Positions 1 to 9,115 of a DNA stretch of 64,000 nucleotides are shown piece by piece. Origin of the DNA: Rhytidiadelphus loreus (Eukaryota; Streptophyta; Bryopsida; Hypnales; Hylocomiaceae); assembly GCA_947034895.1 (NCBI GenBank), contig OX344761.1:66773839-66837838 (forward strand), written 5' to 3'. A program made the translations under genes and the position numbers. Positions within the stretch are counted from its first letter, which is position 1. Every line of letters starts with the position of its first letter. Under the pieces are notes generated by a model. It was not told the DNA's origin. It did not search any database and was given only the letters and a program-made list of their open reading frames with translations.

Positions 1-231
1 CTTTTTGTAATGCTTCCTTTAATATCCGGGCATGGGTAGGTCCAAACATTTAAAGATGCCATAGATAAGAGATTTCAACAAAAATCTCATTGCACACTGG
101 GTACCTCTTATCTCGAGCTATCTCAGACTCGGGGTAGTAGGTTCCCAATGCTCAGTGAGATGTCTGTTCCGTCTGCATATGGACTCATATTGCAGTCGTT
201 TTTCCTAAAGACATTCGTTATGGGATTATGT

Positions 232-750
232 TCACAGTCGAACATAATCGAAAGTAGTTGGACAAATTAGACTAAAGGATGGACTCAATGGATGTGCTTT
301 TTCTCTACAAATAAAATCTAGTATAAGTGGTGTTATTCTCGGGTTCATAGGACCATAAGTAAATATGTAAATTCTTTCTAAAATTTTCTTTCCAGTCCAA
401 GCAGCATAGGCTTGGGGTATTTCACTATCTGTAATTTGTTTTAATTTCCCGTATTGAATAAATAAATAAAGAAGAGCAAAATCAAGGAGTAATTCCCCGG
501 ATTTTACTACGAATTCTTTCTTTGGTTCAAATTTATTCCAGAGTTTAGTAAATATAATTCTTTTAACATCTAAAGGCAATTTTTCTATTCTTTGTTTTAA
601 TTCTTTATCTTGGATATATTTTCCACTTAATTGAAAACTTTGTCCAAAATATGCGTTCCTATATAAACGATAAAGTGCCATAAAAAGGCATGGTCCTGAA
701 AAATAATCCTTCATTATTTTTGATACTTCCCAAGGAAACAAATAACCCAT
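232..750 (-). CDS. Unrecognised 172-residue protein inside the retrotransposon
   Basis: A minus-strand ORF begins with ATG 58 bases after the zinc-knuckle ORF ends, so both probably belong to the same element. The protein is rich in aromatic and basic residues (MGYLFPWEVSKIMKDYF at the start). It has no zinc knuckle, no aspartic-protease DTG/DSG motif and no reverse-transcriptase YxDD motif. I do not recognise the family. It could be a capsid-type segment or an accessory ORF of the element; the usual gag order would put capsid before the zinc knuckle, so the position is odd. The frame is intact from start to stop. Confidence 0.4.
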   Translation of the reverse strand: MGYLFPWEVSKIMKDYFSGPCLFMALYRLYRNAYFGQSFQLSGKYIQDKELKQRIEKLPLDVKRIIFTKLWNKFEPKKEFVVKSGELLLDFALLYLFIQYGKLKQITDSEIPQAYAAWTGKKILERIYIFTYGPMNPRITPLILDFICREKAHPLSPSFSLICPTTFDYVRL

Positions 751-807
751 TTTGAATCATCTGTACTAAACTTTTATTTTATTTTTATTTATTTATTTGT
801 TAAGTTG

Positions 808-1344
808 TCAATATAATTTTAGGTTATCCATTTGTTGGGAAGAATGAAAATAAATTAGAGTATTAATTATGGTTCTTATACTAACTAATTCTTCTATAGA
901 TAGCCTTTTAAAACTTAATCGATTTAGTTGGCTAACCGAATTTAAAAATTCTGGGTCAAAGGTAGGGAGTAAATTGGTGGTATGTGGATTACCAAAATGA
1001 TTTATTGGTTGAGGAGGTATTTTATTGGTATTATCGTAAGCTTGTTTCTTGAAACAAGTTCGTTTAATATGTCCTGTCTCCCCACAAAAATGGCAATTAT
1101 TTCCCTCTCTAAGACCCTTAATTTTCCCTCTAGTATAAGCGCGCGAATTTCTAAGATTTAAACTGTTAAAGTGTGTATTAGGACAAGGATTTGGTATAGT
1201 TCTACAAAATGGTCTAGGGTTTTGAGAAAATGGGTGTCTCGGAATAACTTTAGGATTAATTGTGTCAGTATTTTCAAATTTCGGAAATATTTCTTTTCAA
1301 ATTTCCTCTATGAATTCTTCACCTATTTTCTCAGTTAACCCCAT
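808..1344 (-). pseudogene. Retroelement zinc-knuckle (nucleocapsid-like) ORF with an early stop
   Basis: The minus-strand reading frame contains CHFCGETGHIKRTC (around 1050-1095), a CX2CX4HX4C zinc knuckle of the gag/nucleocapsid type that binds element RNA. Upstream of the knuckle the protein is basic and rich in Asn, Pro and Arg. The frame opens with ATG at 1344 but meets TGA at codon 16 (1297-1299). It is then open for 162 codons to a stop at 808-810. The early stop suggests a decayed copy, unless translation starts later. The classification as a retroelement protein is firm; whether it is still expressed is not known. Confidence 0.65.
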
Positions 1345-1605
1345 TTTCTGTCTACCCACATATTATTTTTATTTTTCTATGATTTCCACTTTACTAGGTT
1401 AAAAATAAATTTTAAAAATTTAGATACTCTTTATAAGGATTCTACAAGAAGAAATACATGTCATTCTTTAGAGAGTTCTTCTCCAAAGAAGTTACATATT
1501 CTATTTCTTCTATATGAATTCTTAATTTTGGAATTTATCTATTTTGAAAAATTCATTATTCTGTAATTTCTAGTTTACATTTCAGCCACCATTAGCCAGG
1601 ATCAT

Positions 1606-1623
1606 TCCCCGGCAGCGGCGCCA
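1606..1623 (-). other. Retrotransposon primer binding site, tRNA-Asp type
   Basis: On the minus strand the 18 bases are TGGCGCCGCTGCCGGGGA. This is the complement of the 3' end of plant tRNA-Asp with one mismatch (C where T is usual). It lies two bases after an LTR edge ending in ACA, as expected of a minus-strand primer site. Confidence 0.8.
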
Positions 1624-1913
1624 AATGTAATCTAGGTTTTGGCTTAAACCCAAAAACCCAGGAACATAGTATAGGGGTTCTATTTCTAGGGAATGATCAA
1701 ATAGTCTAATGTATTGTGGCTGAGGTCACTTGTTTTCTAGAATGTTGTGGGATTTACAAACAAATACTACGCAATTACACAAACAACAAGCAGATATATA
1801 GATTTCACTCTTATTCCCATAATTTGGTTGACAGTCCGTTAATAATGCTATTGGACGCATGATTGCAGTCCCGGTCCTGCCTAGTATTCTAGGGGCATAT
1901 TCCGGCAATTTGT

Positions 1914-3900
1914 CAGGATTTTGAGCAATTTGGCATGCATGATCTAGACTTTTAAATGCAACATTCACATTTATAATAATAATAATATAGATTCATTAAT
2001 TACCATGATTTTGATTACACGGGCAATTTGTCCAGTCACTATTTAAATAGCCTAATGACTAAATTATCATGAGTATCAAATCGGTCCCAGTCCTAGGGCA
2101 ATTTTTCTCTATCTAATGCAATGGGAATGAGTGTGTTATGCAATTTGAGATCTCCAAACTTCACTGCACATTATCAACAATATGTCAAAAACCCAAGGAC
2201 AAGAATCCAATTAATTCACAAACATATTTAGATCCCATTTATATATTTTCATAATTAAAGTCAAATTGACCATGCCAATAGAATTGTAGACATACTGTCT
2301 ATCACTTCTAATTTATTATCTAATCATAAGACAATTTGTTCATCACATCATTACTAAATCCTTACTTCATCAATACAGATATAAAGGAATAAATAAAGTT
2401 TTTATTTAATTAATATTTTTAATTAAATTCAGAATTAGGCAAATTGTCCAGTTTCCATACTTCTATCATCTCTCGAGATAATGCACACAGAACTCAGGAT
2501 GACCTAAGGTCTGTATGTAGCAACTATTGCTAAATCTATTTCAGGGCAATTTGTCTATAAGTGTAAATGAAGAGAATCGAGACTATAGTCAATTAGCCTA
2601 AACTACATATTTCTATAATTTCCATCAATCCTTTCCTACCATTCAAGAATTTATTCCCGATAATTTGCCCTATCCTTTTACAACTTCTACCCAGTATAGA
2701 AATATATAATTAATAAACTATTCATACTTTGGCAAACCGTCAATTTGCCCTTTCAAGAATTAATTAATATTTGATTGAAAAATAACTCTTGCATTGTAGA
2801 GACTTCCTAATTCTATGAAATATATTTATCACGGCAATTTGTCTATGTATGATACACAATTGCAATTTTCTGATTATTACTAAAGCTTAGAATTTCAAAT
2901 AAATTTATTCACAGCAATGCACACAAAGATAATAAATGGCAATTGATACTACACCGATTTTTAAACAGGTAAGGCAAATTGTCCGGCAGCTTTCACTTGA
3001 TCGTCCAGTTGTCTCTCAACCAGCACAGCTCCTCAGCAATTTGCCTTGTTGATTCCGTCAATGGCCGATGTGTTTTGATGTCCCTTCCTCGGTATATGTT
3101 CCTCGAATCACTTAGACAATTTGCTTTACAAACAGACTCTAAAACATGGAATTTATACCCAAATCCAATCACTGGATAATTCAAAGTCAACTTGCTTAAT
3201 CTCACTTATCAAACTACACACCAAAGATCCACTCACTGGATTAAGAAAATAATACACAATCACACAACAACACAAAGGCAATTTGACTTCAACAATAATT
3301 TTCCAATCACTGGAATACAATTAATTTAGCAAATTGACAATGTCTGAATTAGCAATCCAATCACTGGATATGCTTAAGACAATTTGCCTTTATCAATTCG
3401 GTCAAGCTCCCACTAAAAATCCAATCACTGGATTGATGAAATAATTTACGATTACACAATGCAAACATACAAATTGCTCACAAGATAAAAATCCAATCAC
3501 TGGATTTACAAACAAACAACAATTTGCCCAAACTCAAATTCACAACAACAACAGTACTCCAATCACTAGCAGTACAAAAATATACAAGTAATTAATATGC
3601 TTCAAGACAAATTGTATTAAAAGAAAAATGCACTGTGCATACAGACAATTTGACAAAAACAAGGTGCTTCTAAAAACCGAGAGAGTGGGGGGAAGGAAAG
3701 TCAAATTGTCCGATACTATACTGCCACGAACAAGTGACAGACTACTTCCGAATCTCAACTGGTCAATTTGCCTCACTTCGTATCCTGCCTATTAAAACCT
3801 TCAAAATCTCTTTATAATGTCAACTTGCTTGTCTTCTTTGTTCAATGTGAAACTAACCTCACAATTCATCTCCTTTTACACTATACAAGGCAAATTGATT
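1914..3900. repeat. Dispersed array of CAATTTG / CAAATTG words (about 27 copies)
   Basis: The 7-base word CAATTTG or its complement recurs about every 75 bases, usually as GGCAATTTGTC, GACAATTTGCC, GGCAAATTGTCC or close variants. Examples start at 1914, 2021, 2330, 2439, 2544, 2739, 2833, 2973, 3035, 3115, 3277, 3378, 3643, 3700 and 3762. Both orientations occur. The sequence between copies is not itself repeated. In AT-rich DNA fewer than one copy would be expected in 2 kb. Confidence 0.8.
3162..3573. repeat. Seven copies of ATCCAATCACTGGAT at about 65-base spacing
   Basis: Copies lie near 3162, 3226, 3301, 3354, 3419, 3490 and 3557. The word has short inverted arms (ATCCA/TGGAT) around a fixed ATCAC-like centre. 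Five copies are nearly identical; 3226 has ACTCACTGG and 3557 loses the right arm. Between almost every two copies sits one CAATTTG-type word, so the two motifs alternate. Confidence 0.85.
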
Positions 3901-5425
3901 GAAAAACAAAAATTGAGTTGGTCTACAAGAATCTTCAAAAGATTCTCTAAAAGATTATGGTTTCAAAAGATTCCCTAGTCGTGCCTTGAAAATATTCCTA
4001 ATTGTTCTTTAATTAATCGTAATTCTACGTTATTATTCTAAATTTAGTGATTTTTAGGGTTTTATGGTTTTTATGAGTAAAGTGATTAATTAACTTCTTG
4101 TTAAGATAAAGAGTAAGAATTTAGAACTTTTAGGTGAAAACTTTTAAATGGATTAAAATTCCCCTTGGTTGGATGGAATTCCTTCCTTTAATAATTTTCA
4201 AGAGAATAAGTAGATAAATTAGGTTTTGACTTTCCCTAATTATTCTAATATTCCCTAAGTTCATAAATTAAATTAGATTCCTTTTGAGATTCTTTTGGAT
4301 GAGATTACTATTTCATTTTCCAAATTAATTCAAAGTTAATCTAATTATTACTTTTTACGATTTTAGATAAATTTTCAAAGGTTTTCTAACAATTTAAATT
4401 CTACTAGCTATTGGATTTTCAATGGTTAATTTTGTTAGTTTTAATTTTCTAATCTAAATTTTAAAAGAATGAAAGCAAAAGAAAAGACAAAAGATAAAAT
4501 TTGAAATCATACCTTGGTGTCGAGAATGTCGATCGTCCCATCATCGCAAAACACCATCATAATCGTCTCCTCGAAATTCTCCATTGTCTTTCATGAATTT
4601 GGAAGAAATCTTAGTATTCTTGTTTTTAAAACCTATCTAAAAAGTCCAAATTTTTTAGTTTTGGCAATTTAAAACTAATCCTTTGATTTTAGGAATTTAA
4701 ATTAAATGATAAATTTAATTCATATTTCCTAAGTTTTCAATGAATAGTAGTTTTATTCGATTGCCAATTTTTTAATAGTTATTTTATTAAATATTCCAAG
4801 ATATTAGTTGTTGTTTGTTTTTATTGTTTTGGCTTATTAGGCCTAATAAAACAAATCCCCCAAACTACAAACAAACAACTAATTTGGATTTGGAATCCTA
4901 ATTAATAACTAAAACCAACCGAATGAATAGTATTCTAATAAAATAATCTTAAATAATCTAAAATAAATCTATCAATGAATAGGAAAAGGAATAAAAGGAT
5001 GAACGACAATCCAAATGAATAGTAAAAAGAATAAAACAATCCAAACAATTCCAACTTCAATAGTAAGATGCCAATCAAAACAATAAAATAATCAATCAAT
5101 TTAATTAGGAAGATTCTCACCTTGATCCTTCGTTCTCCTTGGCTAACTTCTTATAATCCTTCTCCTTCCTTCACTTGTTGTTTTTGTTGTATTGTTGTTG
5201 ATGTCTTGGCTATGGGTTTTTGTTGACAATGGTTTCGTAAAGAGAAATGAGAGAATTAGTTCGTAGAAATTCTCAAAATCTATCCATGGCTCCAACTACT
5301 GGCATAAGATGTTGTTTTCATGAATGAGTGTTACCTTTAAAGTTTGATTTTCAAGCTGTGATTTCAAGTTGGGAAGGCCTGGTTACGCATTCAGTTCAGT
5401 TAGAGGCATGCTCAGTTAGCAGGAG
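3901..5425. other. AT-rich DNA without a recognisable gene
   Basis: The stretch is strongly AT-rich. The only ORF of note (4935-5120, minus) is a low-complexity string of Leu, Ile, Phe and Tyr produced by the base composition. It may still be LTR or element sequence. Confidence 0.6.
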
Positions 5426-5559
5426 TTGGGCGTAAGCTGTCCTCTCAGCAGTCGAGCCTGCAACCGCCGCCACGTGTCGGTACGGGAGTGGCCGACTGCC
5501 TCGGCCGTTCCCCTTCGTTCCCGTTCGCTCCCTCTCGTTCCCGTTCGCTCCCGTTGGTT

Positions 5560-5770
5560 CCCCGCCTTGAGTTGTTCCGACCTTGGGCTGTTCCGCCTTG
5601 CTGTCCCGACCTTGGGCTGTTCCGACCCTGGCTGTCCCGCCTTGTGCTGTCCCGACCTTGGCTGTTCCGCCTTGTTGTCCCGACCTTGGGCTGCTCCGAC
5701 CTTGGGCTGTTCCGCCTTGGCTGTCCCGACCTTGGACTGTTCCGCCTTGGCTGTCCCGACCTTGTACTCT
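5560..5770. repeat. GC-rich minisatellite of CCGACCTTGG-type units
   Basis: Short units alternating GCTGTTCCGCCTTGG and GCTGTCCCGACCTTGG follow each other with small variations. In all frames they give repetitive peptides, so the ORFs here are by-products of the repeat. The array is a sharp GC island in AT-rich surroundings and is preceded by CGTTCCCGTTCGCTCC-like repeats at about 5500-5560. Confidence 0.8.
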
Positions 5771-6127
5771 GATTTTTGGTTATAAAAAGTCACACCCACC
5801 TTTTCTTTAGAAATAAGAACCAGCCAAAAAAATGAAAGCAATGATAAAAAAAACAATTCTTTTAGATGAGAATTATGTTAACTAAATTTTAAAACAAACA
5901 AACAAACAAACACAAAGTAAAACAACTAACAACAAAACCCCACTAGTTTGGAAGGTCCAATACCTTCACACTTACACAAGCAAAAGAGAAATAATTCAAA
6001 GGCTTTTAGACCTTAAATAAGTTTCAAAAGAATCTTATTCTGTTGATTCCTTTGGTTCAAAGCTTCGTCATGTGGTTTAAATTCACAATTAGATGGTCAA
6101 TTTAAAAGTAAATTTTAACCTTTTAAA

Positions 6128-6570
6128 GTCAAAGCTCCGCCGTGTGGGAGCAACCCCAGGAATTAACAGTCAAATTAAAGTTTCAAGTACCCGTTTCCAG
6201 GTTTCCAAGTCAAAGCTCCGCCGTGTGGGAGCAACCCCAGGAAATAACTTGACAACTTAAATTTTAAGTACCCGTTTCCAGGTTTCAAAGTCAAAGCTCC
6301 ACCGTGTAGGAGCAATCCCAGGAATTAACAGTCAAATCAAAGTTTCAAGTACCCATTTCCAGGTTTCAAAGTCAAAGCTCCGCCGTGTGGGAGCAACCCC
6401 AAGAATAACCAGTATCCAAGGATCCAAGCTAGTATTTTGAAACTTAATTCTTAAAGGAGGTACACATGACAGTGTTTAACCGAACATTAAAAACTAATTT
6501 CCAAAATTCAAGGCAAAGTTCTAGTTTAATCACTAAAGGAGGTACACATGACAGTGTTTAACCGAACATT
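6128..6570. repeat. 81-82-bp tandem repeats (four copies plus a shorter pair)
   Basis: The word GTCAAAGCTCCGCCGTGTGG starts at 6128, 6209, 6290 (one change) and 6371, an exact period of 81. Immediately after, TAAAGGAGGTACACATGACA occurs at 6452 and 6534, a period of 82. The two words differ, but the shared period suggests one array with a diverged end. Confidence 0.85.
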
Positions 6571-7782
6571 AACAACTATTCAAACCAAACACCCGTTATA
6601 CAACGAGTTTTGGCACGGGGTGATGCTCAAAACCTTTTGGCAAAGTCTAGCTTCGCCGCTTTAAAGTTTTAAGTTCACAGACTATTCTCAATTCACACAA
6701 ATGGTTGGTTAGTATCAAAAGAACAACAATATCAAAGTAGAGTTTGGGAAATACTCCCACAACTCCCAAAATGTCAAAGTTTTGGGGCTTGAAGCCTCCA
6801 AATTCAAGAAATACGTTAGTTAACACAAACAATACTAGAGTTAGGGGATTTCCTCCACCTAAACTCTTTGACAAGCAAAGTTTTGGGGCTTGAAGCCTCC
6901 AAATTCAACAAGAAAAGAAAACAAAGCTTTGAAGGGGCCCTCCGGACCTTCAAAGTACAAGAGAATAGAAGAAAATAGAAGAAAATAGCCAAAACTTGGC
7001 TTAAAAGTGCTCCGACAAGTGTCGGTAGCACGACAAGAGCAACAACAAGAATGAAACAAAGAATGAGGGCCACGAACAACCTCGAGGAAGGGCCTTATAT
7101 ACTCGCTCCAGGCCCCCCCCCGGTAAGTTGTTCGTAAATTATCTTTTACTTTCAATCTAGATATTTTGCTAAACTACCTAAACGTATTTTCAAAATAATC
7201 TTTGTTTAATGGGAAGGAAGGTTCTCAAGCGAGTTCCTTCTAGGCCCTAAATGGCCTTAGAATCTTTTCCCAAATCAAATATTTGATTTTCCCAAAGATA
7301 TTTTGAAAACCTACCTAATTAACCAAGATATTTTGTGTTTTAATCTAGGGTTAGTTCTAAATTGTCTTTCTTTAGTCCAAAAGATGGCTTCTTACGCAAG
7401 ACAAGTATCTTGGGCAAATCCAATCTTCGATTTTACAAGAGATATTTGCAAAATCAACCCAGATTAATCAAAAATTACCTTTTAAAAGTCAAACTAAGGG
7501 CTGACCCTCTCTATCTTTTGAGGGACAACTCGAAACTGAAAACAAACTGCGCCATCGTGTTCAGAAGACCCCAATTAGCCTAAAGGACCCCTTACCCCTA
7601 CCTCTCTAGCCGTTTTAAAGCGCAAATTTGAGTCACGGTAACTCAGAACAAAAGTTAAAAAGCTATCTTTTGGAGTTTGCGTCTTTTGATGAAACTGTCG
7701 GTCCTGGGTGGTTTAGAATATTCGTGGGAGTAAGAATTGACCCTTGAAATGCTCCATTTGGACACCGCTAGCTCCTGGTTAG
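6571..7782. other. Repeat-flanked sequence without a recognisable gene
   Basis: A segment containing TTTTGGGGCTTGAAGCCTCC is present twice, about 101 bases apart (near 6775 and 6876), and accounts for overlapping minus-strand ORFs. A run of C is present near 7114. No conserved protein domain is visible. Confidence 0.5.
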
Positions 7783-7800
7783 CCGGTCAACCCGCCGCCA
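7783..7800 (-). other. Possible second retrotransposon primer site next to an LTR-like edge
   Basis: The plus strand ends in CCGCCGCCA (a tRNA-3'-end-like CCA) three bases before TGTAAATTC. The arrangement copies that at 1606-1626 (CCA, short spacer, TGTAA). I cannot match it to a specific tRNA, and no gag-like ORF follows on the minus strand, so it may be a remnant or coincidence. Confidence 0.25.
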
Positions 7801-8663
7801 AATTGTAAATTCTTGTAAAATTCGCTGTCGGTTCTAATTCTGGTAGTTGGGAATGTCGGAATGTCTTCAAACTTGACAGGGCTCTTTATTGGCACACAAA
7901 ACACTATTCTAATTTTTAGTGAGATTTTACCGCAACATTGGTAATTTCTAGGAATTTACAAATGCAATTTTAAGCGGTTGACTTCCCATGGAGTCATCGT
8001 GGAGTTTTGTAAAATCCCGAAACTTTTGGGCAATCTTCTAGAAGATGTCCATCAACTAAGGGCAAAACCAAATCTCCAATAAGAATGCTATTTTTAGCAA
8101 TTCTTTAATAATTTCCACCCGGGGGGGAAATTATTCTTGATACTGAGGGAATCTTGGATGATTGGGCTTCTATTTGACCTCCTAGCATGCTTTGACCTAG
8201 AAAAGCACCTTTCTGTATGTTCCAATCATCATTTCCTCCATCTTGGTCTATGAATGAATGTATTTCTCAAAATTACCTGCAAACAATAAATCTAACTCTT
8301 TCGAGTTGGATTTGGACTGACTCGGACTAGACTCTAAATTTTAACCAGTTTGTTACATGTATACTTATAGCTGTTGTATTACATGAACAAGACACTAGGA
8401 CTGGTTAACTCTCAAATTCTCACATCGCTCGGAATTACTGACTTAACTACTTATTTATACTAATAAGACCTAAAATTAGTGAAAATGTAACGTCTTACGT
8501 GTTTCACGCATTTAAGGCCATTACACACCTCTTTGGTAGGGACTTCTACCAAAACCCACAATAATTGTATTTTTATATGTTTTTTCTTATTTTTCACTCA
8601 AAAATTAACTAAAAATCGCGAAAAATAAGTTCAGAGTTCCAAGTGCCAACTTGAGGGCTCACA
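7801..8663. other. No gene seen
   Basis: AT-rich sequence with no conserved ORF. It may be LTR sequence if the primer-like site at 7783-7800 is real. Confidence 0.4.
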
Positions 8664-9041
8664 GTGGTCAACCCCCCTCCAGTCCCGACTGTCGCAACCC
8701 GCGAGTGGCCGAGGACTCCCCTTCGGTGGCGAGGCCCTCACTGCCCAGACCTTGTACTTGCATTTTTTTTTCGTTGTATGATTGAATCTTGATTCGGGAG
8801 GGGTGATCAACCCCGCTCCCATCCCAACTGTCGCAACCCGCGAGTGGCCGAGGACCCCCCTTCGGTGGCGAGGCCCTCACTGCCCAGACCTTGTGCTTGC
8901 ATTTTTTTTTCGTTGTATGATTGAATCTTGATTCGGGAGGGGTGGTCAACCCCCCTCCAGTCCCGACTGTCGCAACCCGCGAGTGGCCGAGGACCCCCCT
9001 TCGGTGGCGAGGCCCTCACTGCCCAGACCCTGCGCTTGCGA
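8664..9041. repeat. 139-bp GC-rich tandem repeat, about 2.7 copies
   Basis: GTCGCAACCC starts at 8691, 8830 and 8969, an exact 139-bp period. Each unit contains CGAGTGGCCGAGGAC, CCTTCGGTGGCGAGGCCCTC and a T-run followed by CGTTGTATGATTG. Copies differ at only a few positions, so the array is young. Overlapping ORFs on both strands are repeat artefacts. The array ends about 75 bases before the first visible exon of the ParB/methyltransferase-like gene. Confidence 0.9.
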
Positions 9042-9115
9042 TTTATTATTTTTCCCTCGCCCATAGATTGAATTTTGTGAACTCATACATTGATTTTTTG
9101 GCTATCAGAATACAG

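Larger units (their letters stand above)
1..1605 (-). mobile_element. LTR retrotransposon internal region, 5' part only (Ty3/gypsy-like)
   Basis: Read on the minus strand, the order is LTR (above 1626), primer binding site (1606-1623), a zinc-knuckle ORF (1344-808) and a second ORF (750-232). This is the expected 5' order of a retrotransposon. The element runs off the left edge, so protease, reverse transcriptase, integrase and the second LTR are not in the window. Assignment to Ty3/gypsy rests on the tRNA-Asp-type primer site, which is common in plant Ty3/gypsy elements. No polymerase sequence is visible to confirm it. Confidence 0.7.
1626..3900 (-). mobile_element. LTR of the minus-strand retrotransposon, far end not located
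   Basis: The LTR edge next to the primer site is at 1626 (TGTAATCTAGG on the plus strand, so the LTR ends in ACA on the minus strand). The other edge cannot be fixed because the second LTR is outside the window; 3900 marks only the end of the motif-rich part. The stretch holds the motif arrays described separately and no convincing gene. Confidence 0.4.

Noticed and set aside
808..1344. Plant pararetrovirus (caulimovirid) coat-type zinc knuckle
   Set aside because: The primer site is of tRNA-Asp type rather than the tRNA-Met type of that virus family, and an LTR edge is present, so a retrotransposon is the better reading.
3162..3573. Evenly spaced short repeats resembling a CRISPR array
   Set aside because: Repeats are only about 15 bases, spacing varies from 53 to 75, spacers contain another motif, and the context is a plant LTR. 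No cas genes.
5416..5856. 146-residue minus-strand ORF and overlapping plus-strand ORFs
   Set aside because: All are repetitive peptides produced by the GC-rich minisatellite; no domain.
8631..9064. Several overlapping ORFs on both strands
   Set aside because: They are readings of the 139-bp tandem repeat.
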